Numbered from the stretch's first letter, positions 36,457-47,900 are shown. The stretch is DNA of 64,000 bases from Pseudomonas viridiflava (GCF_003702045.1 NZ_RBTP01000012.1:806001-870000); one strand, 5' to 3'. Notes: generated from the letters alone by a model not told the origin. Numbers and translations are program-made.

Positions 36457-38184
36457 ATGAAGTTTTTCAGAATATTTAGCAGCAGCCTGCTTCTGATGTC
36501 CCTGAGCTCGGTGGCACTCGCCGCCGCGCGTCTCGACGTCCGGATAACGCCTGCCAATCCCGATCTCAAGGCCAATGTCGAAGGTTATATCGGCGACTTG
36601 GGCGAGCGTGACGCCAAGGCGTTGCGCAACTTCAGCCTGGGGGCGGAGCAACAGGCGGAAAAGGCCGCGCAAGCGCTTGGTTACTATCAGGCGCAGATCG
36701 ACAGTGAGATAGAGGACGGAGAAAACCCGCGCCTGATCATGAAAATCCTGCCTGGCGAGCCGATTCGCTTGCGCAACGTCGTCATCCGGGTCAACGGGCC
36801 TGCGGCTTCGATGAAAGCGTTCAAGGTGCCGAAAAGTGATGCCCTCAAGAGCGGGGCGGTGCTGAATCATGGCAACTATGAAGATGCCAAGCGGCTCATT
36901 CAGAACCAGGGATCCCGTTACGGGTTCTTCAGCGGTCGTTTCAGCCAGCAGCGTCTCGCCATCGACCCACGAGCGGGGGTGGCGGATATTGACCTCGTCT
37001 ACGACAGCGGCCCGCGTTATTCGCTGGGCAAGGTCGTGTTCAGCGGCGATGCCCCTTTTGACGAGGACCTGCTCAAACGCATGGTGCCGTTCAAGGAAAA
37101 CACCCCTTACGATTCGCAACTGATTGCAGAACTCAATCAGGCGATGCAGGCGAGCGGGTATTTTGAAGGCGTGCGCGTGGATGCCGCACCCACCGCAGCG
37201 GTGAGTGACGTCATCCCGGTTACGGTGCAACTGGAAACCCGCAAGCCGCGCACGATGGGTCTCGGCCTTGGCTACTCGACCGACGTCGGCCCACGCGGCA
37301 GGGCCAACTGGACCCGTCACTGGGCCAATCCGCAAGGTCACAGTTACGGTTTTGAATCGGAAATTTCGGCTCCCCGGCAAAATATCGGGCTGTGGTATGA
37401 CGTGCCGCTCGATCCGCCCTTGACCGATAAACTGCGCTTCGCTGGCGGTTACCAATACGAAGAGATTGCAGGCACTGACAGCCTGAGCAAGCTGCTGACA
37501 GTCGGCCCCGAGTGGCACAGTAAATTGCCCAGCGGTTGGGAGCGGGTCATTTCGCTTAAATGGCAGCGCGAGGAGTATCGACTCGGTGACGACTCGGGCC
37601 TCAGTACCCTGCTGATGCCCGGCATCAGCTATTCCTACCTGCGCAGCGATGACCGTATCGACCCGCATCACGGTTACCGCCTGCAGTTCGATGCCCAGGT
37701 GGCAAAGGAGGGCATGCTGTCCGACGCCAACCTGGTGCGCGGCAACGTGTTGCTCAAAGGGTTGACCACTGTTGCGCAAAACCACCGCTTTCTCGGTCGC
37801 GTGCAGTTGGGTGGCAACTTCACCGATGGCTATACCTCGATACCCCCTTCGCTGCGCTTCTTTGCCGGCGGCGATCAGAGCGTACGGGGTTACGATTATC
37901 AGAACCTGTCGCCGACCAACTCGGATGGCGACCGTATCGGGGGGCGCTATATGGTGGCTGGCAGCGTCGAGTACCAATATTCCATTGCTGAAAAGTGGCG
38001 TCTGGCGACTTTCATCGATCAGGGCAACTCGTTCAACAGCCTGGATATGCCCAGCCTGAAAACCGGCGTCGGGTTTGGTGTGCGTTGGGTTTCACCGGTC
38101 GGCCCCCTGCGTCTCGATCTTGCTCATGCGCTGGACGATGACGGCGGTGTTCGTTTGCACTTTTCGATGGGGCCGGAGCTTTGA
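36457..38184 (+). CDS. tamA: TamA, Omp85-type outer-membrane component of the translocation and assembly module
   Basis: A 575-residue outer-membrane protein. A signal peptide (MKFFRIFSSSLLLMSLSSVALA) is followed by POTRA domains (about 25-260) and a 16-stranded Omp85 barrel with the lid-lock GGDQSVRGYDYQNLSP, the equivalent of the VRGY/F motif. The barrel ends FSMGPEL. With TamB it moves phospholipids or assembles autotransporters; an autotransporter gene lies at the other end of this window. The ATG at 36457 begins the signal peptide. tamB follows 5 nt later. Confidence 0.94.
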   Translation: MKFFRIFSSSLLLMSLSSVALAAARLDVRITPANPDLKANVEGYIGDLGERDAKALRNFSLGAEQQAEKAAQALGYYQAQIDSEIEDGENPRLIMKILPGEPIRLRNVVIRVNGPAASMKAFKVPKSDALKSGAVLNHGNYEDAKRLIQNQGSRYGFFSGRFSQQRLAIDPRAGVADIDLVYDSGPRYSLGKVVFSGDAPFDEDLLKRMVPFKENTPYDSQLIAELNQAMQASGYFEGVRVDAAPTAAVSDVIPVTVQLETRKPRTMGLGLGYSTDVGPRGRANWTRHWANPQGHSYGFESEISAPRQNIGLWYDVPLDPPLTDKLRFAGGYQYEEIAGTDSLSKLLTVGPEWHSKLPSGWERVISLKWQREEYRLGDDSGLSTLLMPGISYSYLRSDDRIDPHHGYRLQFDAQVAKEGMLSDANLVRGNVLLKGLTTVAQNHRFLGRVQLGGNFTDGYTSIPPSLRFFAGGDQSVRGYDYQNLSPTNSDGDRIGGRYMVAGSVEYQYSIAEKWRLATFIDQGNSFNSLDMPSLKTGVGFGVRWVSPVGPLRLDLAHALDDDGGVRLHFSMGPEL

Positions 38185-38189
38185 CGAGG

Positions 38190-41100
38190 ATGGACATCAA
38201 GCATGGCCTGAAAATCGCCGGATTGAGCCTGCTCGCACTGTTTCTGCTGCTTGTCCTGAGCGTCTGGCTGTTGTTGGCCACCGAAAGCGGGAGCCGATGG
38301 TCGCTGGCTCGTGTACCTGGCTTGCAACTGGAGAACTTCCAGGGGCGTCTGGGCGGGCAATGGAGCGCTGACCGTCTGCTGTGGCAGCAGGGTGACGATC
38401 GCGTGGAAGTCCGCTCATTGGCGCTCGACTGGGCGCCGGGCTGCCTGCTTAAAATGACGTTGTGCATCGATCGATTGAACGCAGAACAGGTCCTGTTGCA
38501 CTTCGCACCCGGCGCAGAGCCGGCCAGTGATGGGCCGATCACGCTGCCTGATCTTAAATTGCCATTGGCCGTCCAGGTCAAGGACGTCCAGTTGAGCAGT
38601 TTGCAACTCGACGGCGTCGAGCAACTGCGCGACCTCAAACTTGCCGCGCACTGGACCGTTCAAGGCCTGCAAATCGACAGTGCGCATCTTCAGCGTGACG
38701 CGCTGGTGCTTGACCTCAATGGAGTGCTCAACCCCGAGGGTGACTGGCCGCTGACCCTCAAGGGGCAATTGCAATTACCGCCGCAAGACGGCAAACCCTG
38801 GACGCTGGCACTGGATATCCAGGGCGACTTGCTCAAATCGTTACGCTTGAACGCCGACAGCAGTGGTTATCTCACAGGTGTGTTGAGCGGGGAGCTGCAG
38901 CCGTTGGCGGAGCACCTGCCCGCGCGGTTGAAGCTGACCTCCGAGGGCTTCAAGCCCAGCGCAGGCTTGCCGGAAACCGTGCAGCTCGATCAAATGCTGC
39001 TCACCGCCGAAGGCAACCTGGACAGCGGTTATGAAATCGACGGAACCGCAAGCCTGCCCGCTGAGATGGGCCCTATGACATTGGCCTTGCAGGGGCGTGC
39101 AGATGCGAAGGGAGCCATCATCACTGCGCTGAACCTTGCGGCCAGTGAACAGCAGCGTTTGTTGATCAGCGGCACGCTGAACTGGGAAACGGGTTTCAAA
39201 GCTGACGCCACGGTCGATTGGCTGGATTTCCCTTGGCAGCGGTTGTATCCCGTCGCGTCAGCGCCCCAGGTCGCGCTGCAAGCGTTCAAGGGGGAAGTCT
39301 CGTATACCGATGGCAAATACCTCGGTCATTTCAACGCCAACCTTAATGGACCGGCAGGTGCGTTTAGCGTAGGCAGCCCGTTCAGCGGCGATCTGCAAAA
39401 CGTCTATCTGCCGCAGTTGGATGTGGTGGCCGGGCAGGGTAAGGCCAGTGGTCACCTGAGCTTGCAATTCGCCGACGGCATTGGCTGGGATACCGCGCTG
39501 GACCTGAGCGCGCTCGACCCCTCGTTTTGGGTGGCCGAGCTGCCGGGTACGCTGGCCGGTCCGCTGCGCAGCACGGGGCAACTCAAAAACGATCAGCTGG
39601 ATCTGACCGCTGACCTGGATCTGAAAGGCCGGCTGCGCGGCCAGCTTGCGTTGTTGCAGATCAAGGCAGAGGGTCGATCACAGCAGTGGAACCTGGCCAG
39701 CCTCAACGTCCGGCTCGGTGATAACCGCGTTCAGGGCAATGGCAATCTGAATCAGCGTTTGCAAGGGCAACTGGACCTCAATCTGCCTCGCCTTGGCCAA
39801 CTGTGGCCGCGCTTGCAGGGCCAGGCCAAAGGTCGGCTGGACCTCGCAGGAACGCTTCAGGCACCCCAAGGGCAGCTCGCCTTGCAGGGCAGTCAACTGG
39901 CCTATCAGGATAATCGGCTGCAATCGCTGATCATGAACGCCAAGCTTGATCAGGCCCAGCGTGCAACGGTCAGTGTCAAGGGCGTGGGTATCCAGGCAGG
40001 GGACACGAGCCTTGGAACATTGACCCTGGACGGGCAAGGCACGATCAAGGCTCAACAACTCAAGCTGAACCTGCAAGGTCCGTTGTTGAAGCTGGCACTG
40101 GCACTGGACGGCAACCTGGAGCAAGGCAACTGGCGGGGTCGTCTGGCCAGTGGCGAAGTTCAGAGTGGTGGTCAGGACTGGCGGTTGCAGGCTCCGGCGA
40201 AGCTCGAACGGTTGGCCGACGGTAAAATCAATTTTGGTGCCCATTGCTGGCTGTCCGGAGCCGCGAGCCTGTGTGGCGAAGACCAGCGCCTGATGCCTGA
40301 CCCACGCTTGCGTTATCACCTCAAGAACTTTCCTGTCGCAAGCCTGGCGCAATGGATGCCCAAGGATTTTGCCTGGAAGGGCACGCTGAATGCTGACGTT
40401 CAGCTCGACGTGCCTGCCGCGGGGCCTAGTGGCCAGATCACGGTCGATGCGAGTGGCGGGCTGTTGCGTGTGCGGGACAAGGAGCAGTGGCTGGATTTCC
40501 CTTACCAGACCCTCAAACTGACCAGCACCCTGACCCCTAAAAAAATTGATTCTCGTCTCGATTTTGACGGGGCGAGGCTTGGGCGTCTCTTGCTCACCGC
40601 ACAGATCGATCCGCTGTCCAGCAACAAGGCTCTTTCTGGCGAGTTCAATCTGTCAGGCCTCGATCTGTCGATTGCGCGTCCCTTTGCGCCAATGGTCGAA
40701 AAGCTCAACGGTCGGCTGAATGGTAGCGGCCGTCTTTCCGGCGGTTTGTTGGCGCCGCTGGTCAACGGCAGCGTGACGCTGCAGGGCGGTGAGGTGTCCG
40801 GGCCGGAACTGCCGATGGAGTTGCAGGACCTGAATGTCCAGGCATTGATCGCGGGGGAAAGCGTGCAGGTGAACGGCGGCTGGAAAAGCGGTGCCGTCGG
40901 CCAGGGATCTCTGATCGGGCAAGTGGCTTGGGGACAGGCACTGCTGGTAGACCTGAGCCTGAAAGGTTCACGGCTGCCGATTCATGTAGAGCCGTACGCA
41001 GAGGTCGAGGCTGCGCCTGATCTCAAGATATCCATGAAAGGCGAACGGCTGGCGGTTTCAGGCAAGGTGCTGATTCCCAAAGGGACAATCACCGTGCGCG

Positions 41101-41870
41101 AACTCCCACCTTCGACCGTCAAGCTGTCAGGCGACACGGTCATTGTCGGGCAACAGACCGAGGAGGGTGCGTCACCGCTTGCTGTGGCGATGGATATCGA
41201 TGTAGAGGTCGGGCAGGAAAAGCTCAGCTTCAATGGCTTTGGCCTGACGGCTGATCTGGTCGGACGTGTGCACATTGGCGACAACCTCGACACGCGAGGG
41301 GAGTTGAACCTCAACAATGGGCGCTATCGCGCTTACGGGCAGCGGCTGACCATTCGCAAGGCTCGGCTCCTGTTCGCCGGACCCGTTGACCAGCCTTATC
41401 TGGATATCGAAGCCATTCGCCAGACCGATGATGTGATTGCCGGTATCCGTCTGACCGGCAGTGCCGAGCAGCCGACCACCGAAGTGTTTTCCGAACCAGC
41501 CATGAGCCAGGAACAGGCGCTGTCTTATCTGGTAATGGGTAGACCGCTGGGCAATTCCGGGGAGGACAACAACATGGTTGCGCAAGCGGCGCTGGCGCTT
41601 GGCGTTGCGGGGAGCGCATCGACCACGGGCAAGCTGGCCGATGATCTGGGGATCAAGGATTTCGAACTGGACACTACCGGCACAGGCGACAAGACAAATG
41701 TGGTGGCCAGCGGCAAGATCACGGACAAGTTGAGCCTGCGTTATGGGGTGGGCGTTTTCGAGCCTGCCAATACCATCGCGCTGCGTTACCTGCTCAGCAA
41801 ACGGGTGTATCTGGAGGCGGCCAGTGGCATTGCCAGCTCGCTGGACATTTTTTACAAGCGCGACTTTTGA
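38190..41870 (+). CDS. tamB: TamB, AsmA-like bridge component of the translocation and assembly module
   Basis: A 1226-residue protein with one N-terminal membrane segment (KIAGLSLLALFLLLVLSVWLLL in part) and a long repetitive beta-helical body typical of bridge-like lipid-transfer proteins. The C-terminal TamB domain (DUF490) contains GRYRAYGQRLTI, SYLVMGRPLG and the final KRDF. It spans the periplasm to meet TamA and is implicated in phospholipid transport. The ATG at 38190 is favoured by a GGAG site, although an in-frame TTG at 38181 overlapping the tamA stop is possible. Confidence 0.93.
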   Translation: MDIKHGLKIAGLSLLALFLLLVLSVWLLLATESGSRWSLARVPGLQLENFQGRLGGQWSADRLLWQQGDDRVEVRSLALDWAPGCLLKMTLCIDRLNAEQVLLHFAPGAEPASDGPITLPDLKLPLAVQVKDVQLSSLQLDGVEQLRDLKLAAHWTVQGLQIDSAHLQRDALVLDLNGVLNPEGDWPLTLKGQLQLPPQDGKPWTLALDIQGDLLKSLRLNADSSGYLTGVLSGELQPLAEHLPARLKLTSEGFKPSAGLPETVQLDQMLLTAEGNLDSGYEIDGTASLPAEMGPMTLALQGRADAKGAIITALNLAASEQQRLLISGTLNWETGFKADATVDWLDFPWQRLYPVASAPQVALQAFKGEVSYTDGKYLGHFNANLNGPAGAFSVGSPFSGDLQNVYLPQLDVVAGQGKASGHLSLQFADGIGWDTALDLSALDPSFWVAELPGTLAGPLRSTGQLKNDQLDLTADLDLKGRLRGQLALLQIKAEGRSQQWNLASLNVRLGDNRVQGNGNLNQRLQGQLDLNLPRLGQLWPRLQGQAKGRLDLAGTLQAPQGQLALQGSQLAYQDNRLQSLIMNAKLDQAQRATVSVKGVGIQAGDTSLGTLTLDGQGTIKAQQLKLNLQGPLLKLALALDGNLEQGNWRGRLASGEVQSGGQDWRLQAPAKLERLADGKINFGAHCWLSGAASLCGEDQRLMPDPRLRYHLKNFPVASLAQWMPKDFAWKGTLNADVQLDVPAAGPSGQITVDASGGLLRVRDKEQWLDFPYQTLKLTSTLTPKKIDSRLDFDGARLGRLLLTAQIDPLSSNKALSGEFNLSGLDLSIARPFAPMVEKLNGRLNGSGRLSGGLLAPLVNGSVTLQGGEVSGPELPMELQDLNVQALIAGESVQVNGGWKSGAVGQGSLIGQVAWGQALLVDLSLKGSRLPIHVEPYAEVEAAPDLKISMKGERLAVSGKVLIPKGTITVRELPPSTVKLSGDTVIVGQQTEEGASPLAVAMDIDVEVGQEKLSFNGFGLTADLVGRVHIGDNLDTRGELNLNNGRYRAYGQRLTIRKARLLFAGPVDQPYLDIEAIRQTDDVIAGIRLTGSAEQPTTEVFSEPAMSQEQALSYLVMGRPLGNSGEDNNMVAQAALALGVAGSASTTGKLADDLGIKDFELDTTGTGDKTNVVASGKITDKLSLRYGVGVFEPANTIALRYLLSKRVYLEAASGIASSLDIFYKRDF

Positions 41871-41917
41871 TATACATCTTGGAAGCGGGTAAGAAAGCAG
41901 GTTGTTCTCGACAGCGC

Positions 41918-41959
41918 ATGCAATAACCCGCTAAAACGTTTCTTCTCAGTGTATTGCAT
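41918..41959. promoter_or_regulatory. ATGCAATA-N26-TATTGCAT inverted repeat ahead of a LysR gene
   Basis: A perfect 8-bp inverted repeat with a 26-nt spacer ends 23 nt before the LysR ATG. It is a candidate autoregulatory site; the wide spacing is unlike the usual T-N11-A box. Confidence 0.35.
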
Positions 41960-41982
41960 CAGCATACGGGCTCTCTGTAATC

Positions 41983-42900
41983 ATGGATCGATTCAACGCC
42001 ATGCGCGTCTTCACCCGCATTGTCGAGCTGGGCGGTTTCGCCAGAGCCGCTGAAAGCCTGCAAATGCCTCGTGCGTCGGTTACGGTCCTGATCAAGCAAC
42101 TGGAAGCCCACCTGGGCGTCCAGCTGCTTCAGCGCACGACCCGGCAGGTCAGTGCTACCCCCGATGGCAACGCCTACTATCAGCGCTGCGTCAGCTTGCT
42201 GGCCGACCTCGACGATGCCGAATCGGCGTTCTCATCCGCCAGCACCGGCCCCAAAGGACTATTGCGTGTCGATGTGCCGATGAGTCTGGGCTGCATGATC
42301 GTGATGCCGGCGCTGCCTGAATTTACCCGCCGTTACCCTCAGATCGAACTGGAGATCGGCATGAGCGACCGTCAGGTCGACCTCATACGCGAAGGTGTGG
42401 ACTGTGTTCTGCGCGCTGGCAGCTCGCATGACGAGGCACTGGTTGCAAGGCCGCTGGAAAAACTCACACAGATCACCTGTGCCAGCAGGGGGTACCTGAA
42501 CAAAAACGGCTCGCCCCTCGATCTTGACGATCTGTCGCAGCACCAAGTAATCGAATATTTCTCACCCGGAACCAACAAGCGCTACGGACTGGAGTTCATG
42601 GTACGCGGACAGCTCTACGAACCGCGTCTGGTCCGGTCGATTGCCGTCAACAGCGCCGAAGGTTACGTCGCGGCCTGCGAATCGGGTTTCGGCCTCATCC
42701 AGGCGCCGCGCTATCACGTCGCTGCCCAGTTGCGCAGTGGCACGCTGGTCGAAGTCTTGCGCGACTATCGTCCCCCCGCATTGCCGCTCATGGCGTTGTA
42801 TCCGCCGCATCGCCAGCTATCCCGACGTGTCAGGGTCTTTGTCGATTGGCTGGCGGAGCTGTGCGCGCGGCCCGAAGTCAAGGACAGGCTGATTTCATGA
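41983..42900 (+). CDS. LysR family transcriptional regulator (CrgA-like)
   Basis: A 305-residue LysR regulator. The N-terminus MDRFNAMRVFTRIVELGGFARAAESL and RASVTVLIKQLEAHLGVQLLQRTTRQV is that of the large CrgA/DmlR branch. It sits between tamB and tpx, all on the plus strand. Control of tpx is possible from position but not indicated by any site that can be identified with confidence. Confidence 0.92.
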   Translation: MDRFNAMRVFTRIVELGGFARAAESLQMPRASVTVLIKQLEAHLGVQLLQRTTRQVSATPDGNAYYQRCVSLLADLDDAESAFSSASTGPKGLLRVDVPMSLGCMIVMPALPEFTRRYPQIELEIGMSDRQVDLIREGVDCVLRAGSSHDEALVARPLEKLTQITCASRGYLNKNGSPLDLDDLSQHQVIEYFSPGTNKRYGLEFMVRGQLYEPRLVRSIAVNSAEGYVAACESGFGLIQAPRYHVAAQLRSGTLVEVLRDYRPPALPLMALYPPHRQLSRRVRVFVDWLAELCARPEVKDRLIS

Positions 42901-42906
42901 GAAAAT

Positions 42907-42920
42907 TCGGAATTATCCGA
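42907..42920. promoter_or_regulatory. TCGGA-ATTA-TCCGA dyad ahead of tpx
   Basis: A 5-bp perfect inverted repeat with an AT core lies in the 94-nt gap before tpx, 75-88 nt upstream of its ATG. A transcription factor site or part of the promoter; not a known OxyR consensus as far as can be seen. Confidence 0.3.
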
Positions 42921-42994
42921 TATAGGTCGTGATGCACTTTCGTGTTTAACTTCCGTGTTCCACACATACCTCCACTGAAAAAGGACCTCGTTTC

Positions 42995-43495
42995 ATGGCT
43001 CAAGTAACTCTCAAAGGCGGCCCCGTCCAAGTCAATGGCGAACTGCCTAAAAACGGTAGCGCAGCACCTGCCTTTACACTGGTGGGTGAAGGTCTGGCTG
43101 AAGTGAATCTGGAAACATTCGCCGGCAAGCGCAAAGTCCTGAACATTTTCCCAAGCGTCGACACCCCGACCTGCGCCACGTCGGTACGCAAGTTCAACGC
43201 CCAGGCAAACGATGTGAGCAACGCAGTCGTGCTGTGCATCTCCGCTGATCTGCCGTTCGCCCAGGCTCGTTTCTGTGGTTCCGAAGGCCTGGAAAACGTC
43301 AAGAACCTGTCCACTTTCCGCAGCCCTGATTTCAGCCAGAACTACGGCGTTGCGATCGCCGATGGCCCGCTCAAAGGCCTGACTGCACGTGCTGTCGTCG
43401 TTCTCGATGAGAACAACCATGTGTTGCACAGCGAACTGGTTTCCGAAATCGCTGAAGAGCCTAACTATGACGCCGCTCTGGCGGTGTTGAAGTAA
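42995..43495 (+). CDS. tpx: Thiol peroxidase
   Basis: A 166-residue atypical 2-Cys peroxiredoxin. The peroxidatic Cys60 is in [17 protein letters not shown] and the resolving Cys94 in [11 protein letters not shown], the Tpx spacing of 34. It reduces alkyl hydroperoxides with thioredoxin. A ribosome site AAGGA is 7 to 8 nt upstream of the ATG; a strong terminator follows. Confidence 0.96.
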   Translation: MAQVTLKGGPVQVNGELPKNGSAAPAFTLVGEGLAEVNLETFAGKRKVLNIFPSVDTPTCATSVRKFNAQANDVSNAVVLCISADLPFAQARFCGSEGLENVKNLSTFRSPDFSQNYGVAIADGPLKGLTARAVVVLDENNHVLHSELVSEIAEEPNYDAALAVLK

Positions 43496-43511
43496 CCATT
43501 CTGTAACCTAT

Positions 43512-43543
43512 AAACGGCCTGAATCCGTTCAGGCCGTTTTTAT
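43512..43543 (+). terminator. Rho-independent terminator after tpx
   Basis: A 12-bp perfect stem AAACGGCCTGAA / TTCAGGCCGTTT with a TCCG loop and a T run after it, 16 nt beyond the stop codon. Confidence 0.94.
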
Positions 43544-43645
43544 TTGTGCTTCAACCGTTTAACAAGAGTAAGCGCTTGGTAAAGGTGCTTTGCTTGCAGC
43601 TCGTCTGTACTTATTGTTCAGCCTCCGAAGAAACCCTCACCTGTA

Positions 43646-44962
43646 ATGGTTGATTTATTCATGCAATCGTCTGGCCCCCGTAAATCCCGTCGCTGGTTGA
43701 TCAGTTTGTTGGTCCTGGTGGTCATTGTCGGCTTGTGCTGGTGGTTCTGGCCGGGTTCCGCGTCGGCACCCGGCCCTGACGCTGCTGGCAAAGGCACGCA
43801 TACCAGCAAATCCAGCGGCATGGCCAGGCCCGGGTTCGGCGGTTCGGCCGCTGCAGTTCCGGTACGCGTCGCGCCAGTGACCCTGGGTGACTTTCCGATT
43901 TATTACAAGGCGCTGGGCACTGTTACTGCCACCAACACCATCAATGTGCGCAGTCGGGTAGCCGGAGAACTGATCAAACTTAATTTTCAGGAAGGCCAGA
44001 GAGTGAAAGCAGGTGATCTGCTGGCGGAAATCGACCCGCGCAGTTACCAGGTTGCGTTGCAACAGGCCGAAGGCACTTTGGCAACCAATCAGGCACTGCT
44101 CAAGAACGCTCAGTTGGATGTTCAGCGTTACCGTGGGCTGTATGCCGAAGACAGCATCGCCAAACAGACGCTCGACACCGCCGAATCGCTGGTCAATCAG
44201 TACCAGGGCACTATTAAGAGCAATCAGGCCGCCGTGAACGAGGCAAAGCTCAACCTGGACTTTACCCGCATCCGCGCCCCGATAGATGGACGCGTGGGCC
44301 TCAAGCAGCTGGACGTCGGTAATCTGGTGGCCGCCAATGACACGACTGCGCTGGTTGTCATCACCCAGACCCAGCCGATCTCGGTCAACTTCACACTGCC
44401 CGAAAAAGACCTGTCCAGCGTGATTGCGCGCTATCGAACAGGCGACAAGCTCCCCGTCGAAGCCTGGGATCGGGGCGATGTGAAAATGCAGGCAATGGGC
44501 GTTCTCGCCAGTCTGGACAACCAGATCGACGTCGCCACCGGCACCTTGAAGTTCAAGGCTCGTTTCGAGAACCGCGACGAGGCGCTGTTCCCCAACCAGT
44601 TCGTCAATGTCCGGCTGCGTGCCGACACGCTCACCCAGGCCGTTCTGGTGCCTACCGCAGCGGTCCAGTTCGGGACCAACGGCACATTCGTTTACGTTCT
44701 GGACGGTGAAAAGAAGGTCAAGATTAACCTGCTCAAGACCGGACCGAGCAACGAGACGTTCACTGTCATCACCGAGGGCCTGGCCGCCGGGGACCGCGTT
44801 GTGCTCGAAGGCACTGACCGCCTGCGAGACGGTGCCGAGGTTGAAATCGTCAGTGACAGCAAGGACGTACCGGCAGGTCCGGGCCAGAAACTTCAAGGCA
44901 AGCCTAACAGTGGCACCGACAAATCGGCGTCGGTGCTGAAGGCGGACAAAACCCGCGTATGA
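43646..44962 (+). CDS. mdtA: RND efflux periplasmic adaptor, MdtA/MuxA type
   Basis: A 438-residue membrane fusion protein. One N-terminal signal-anchor (about 17-35) is followed by a biotinyl-lipoyl half ([32 protein letters not shown]), an alpha-hairpin of coiled coils (about 125-195) and barrel and membrane-proximal domains. It links the inner-membrane RND pair to the OprM-like channel. The ATG at 43646 was used; ATG five codons later (MQSSG) is an alternative with a similar weak ribosome site. It overlaps mdtB by 4 nt (ATGA). Confidence 0.92.
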   Translation: MVDLFMQSSGPRKSRRWLISLLVLVVIVGLCWWFWPGSASAPGPDAAGKGTHTSKSSGMARPGFGGSAAAVPVRVAPVTLGDFPIYYKALGTVTATNTINVRSRVAGELIKLNFQEGQRVKAGDLLAEIDPRSYQVALQQAEGTLATNQALLKNAQLDVQRYRGLYAEDSIAKQTLDTAESLVNQYQGTIKSNQAAVNEAKLNLDFTRIRAPIDGRVGLKQLDVGNLVAANDTTALVVITQTQPISVNFTLPEKDLSSVIARYRTGDKLPVEAWDRGDVKMQAMGVLASLDNQIDVATGTLKFKARFENRDEALFPNQFVNVRLRADTLTQAVLVPTAAVQFGTNGTFVYVLDGEKKVKINLLKTGPSNETFTVITEGLAAGDRVVLEGTDRLRDGAEVEIVSDSKDVPAGPGQKLQGKPNSGTDKSASVLKADKTRV

Positions 44963-47900
44963 ATATGTCTCGCCTGTTCATCCTGCGCCCGGTCGCCACG
45001 ACACTGAGCATGCTGGCGATCGTCCTCGCGGGTTTGATCGCCTACGGCTTGCTGCCGGTTTCAGCGCTGCCACAAGTGGACTACCCGACCATCCGCGTGA
45101 TGACGCTGTACCCTGGCGCAAGTCCGCAAGTCATGACCAGTGCCGTGACGGCTCCGCTGGAGCGTCAGTTCGGGCAAATGCCGGGACTGACCCAGATGGC
45201 GTCCACCAGTTCGGGCGGTGCTTCGGTAATTACGTTGCGCTTCAGCCTGGAAATCAACATGGACGTCGCCGAGCAGGAAGTGCAGGCCGCCATCAACGGT
45301 GCTACCAATCTGTTGCCCAACGACCTGCCTGCGCCGCCGGTCTATAACAAGGTCAACCCGGCGGATACCCCGGTGCTGACGTTGGCCATCACCTCGAAAA
45401 CCATGCTGCTGCCCAAGCTGAACGATCTGGTCGATACGCGCATGGCGCAGAAGATTTCCCAGATCAGCGGCGTCGGCATGGTCAGTATCGCGGGCGGTCA
45501 GCGTCAGGCGGTGCGAATCAAGGTCAACCCCGAGGCGCTGGCTGCCAACAGCCTGAACCTCGCCGATGTGCGGACCCTGATCAGCGCCTCGAACGTCAAT
45601 CAACCCAAAGGCAACTTTGACGGGCCGACCCGGGTGTCGATGCTTGATGCCAATGATCAGCTCAAATCGCCCGAGGAATACGCGAATCTGATTCTGGCTT
45701 ACAAGGACGGCGCGCCGCTGCGCCTGAAGGATGTGGCGCAGATTGTCGACGGCGCGGAGAACGAACGCCTGGCGGCCTGGGCCAATCGCAGCCAGGCCGT
45801 GCTGCTGAATATTCAGCGTCAACCGGGTGCCAACGTCATCGACGTGGTTGACCGGATCAAGGCGATGCTGCCGGGCATCACCGACAACCTTCCGGCCGGA
45901 CTCGACGTGACCGTGCTGACTGATCGCACCCAGACCATCCGTGCGTCGGTCACTGACGTGCAGCATGAGCTGCTGATCGCGATCGTGCTGGTGGTGCTGG
46001 TCACGTTCCTGTTCTTGCGTCGCCTGAGCGCAACCATCATTCCGTCCATTGCCGTGCCGTTGTCGTTGATCGGCACGTTCGGTGTCATGTACCTCGCTGG
46101 CTTCTCGATCAACAACCTGACTCTGATGGCGTTGACGATCGCCACTGGTTTCGTGGTGGACGATGCCATCGTCATGCTGGAGAACATTTCCCGCCACATC
46201 GAAGAGGGCGAAACGCCGCTGCAGGCCGCTCTGAAAGGCGCCAGGCAGATCGGCTTCACCCTGATCTCACTGACCCTGTCGCTGATTGCCGTACTGATCC
46301 CGCTGCTGTTCATGGCCGATGTCGTCGGACGGTTGTTCAGGGAGTTCGCCATCACCCTGGCGGTTGCGATCCTGATTTCCCTCGTGGTGTCGCTGACCCT
46401 GACGCCGATGATGTGCGCACGTCTGCTCAAGCGTGAACCGAAGGAAGAGGAGCAAAGCCGTTTCTACCGTGCCAGCGGCGCCTGGATCGACTGGCTGGTC
46501 AACGTCTACGGCGGCGGTTTGCGATGGGTGCTGAAACATCAGCCGCTAACGCTGCTGGTCGCCATCGGCACCCTGGGGTTGACGGTTGTGCTTTATATGA
46601 TTGTGCCCAAGGGCTTTTTTCCGGTGCAGGACACAGGCGTTATCCAGGGCATTTCCGAAGCGCCGCAGTCGGTGTCTTTCAAAGCCATGAGTGAGCGTCA
46701 GCAAGCGCTGGCCGACATCATTCTCAGGGATCCAGCGGTGGTCAGTCTGTCGTCCTACATCGGCGTGGACGGCGACAACACCACACTGAACAGTGGACGT
46801 TTGCTGATCAACCTCAGGCCCCACAGTGAGCGCGACCTGACCGCAGCCCAGATCATTCAGCGCCTGCAGCCTGAAGTCGACAAACTGTCGAGTATTCGTC
46901 TGTTCATGCAGCCGGTACAGGACCTGACCATCGAGGACCGGGTGAGCCGCACCCAGTACCAATTCAGCATGTCTTCACCTGACGCCGACCTGCTCAGCCT
47001 GTGGAGCGGCAAGCTGGTGGATGCGCTGGCTCGGCGTCCTGAGCTGACCGACGTCGCCAGTGATCTGCAGGACAAGGGGTTGCAGGTCTTTCTGGTGATC
47101 GACCGGGATGCGGCCAGCCGTGTCGGGGTCAGTGTCGCCAATATCACCGATGCGTTGTATGACGCATTCGGCCAGCGGCAGATTTCGACCATCTACACCC
47201 AGGCCAGCCAGTACCGTGTCGTGCTGCAATCGGCTGATGCGAGCGTGTTGGGACCTGAAGCGCTGGAACAGATCCATGTGAAAACCACCGATGGCGCGCA
47301 GGTCAAGTTGTCCAGTCTTGCGCGGGTTGAACAGCGTCAGGCGCAATTGGCCATCACCCATCTCGGACAATTTCCGGCCGTAATGATGTCGTTCAACCTG
47401 GCACCCAACATTGCATTGGGCCATGCGGTCGAGGTCATCGAGCAGGTGCAGAAAGACATCGGCATGCCGATTGGGGTCCAGACCGAGTTCCAAGGGGCGG
47501 CGCAGGCGTTCCAGGCGTCGTTGTCCAGCACGTTGCTGTTGGTGCTGGCGGCAGTGGTCACCATGTACATCGTGCTGGGCGTGCTGTACGAGAGCTACAT
47601 TCACCCGATCACCATCCTTTCGACGCTGCCCTCGGCAGCGGTAGGGGCCTTGCTGGCGTTACTCATCAGCGGTAACGACCTGGGGATGATTGCCATCATC
47701 GGCATCATTCTGTTGATCGGCATCGTCAAGAAGAACGCCATCATGATGATCGACTTCGCCCTCGATGCAGAACGCAATCGGGGTGTCGATCCGCAGACGG
47801 CGATCTACGAAGCGGCCTTGCTGCGTTTCCGTCCGATCCTGATGACCACGTTGGCGGCGCTGTTCGGTGCCATTCCCTTGATGCTGGCCACTGGCTCCGG

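Noticed and set aside
36421..37977. A 518-codon minus-strand frame opposite tamA.
   Set aside because: Antisense shadow of tamA with no recognisable domain or ribosome site.
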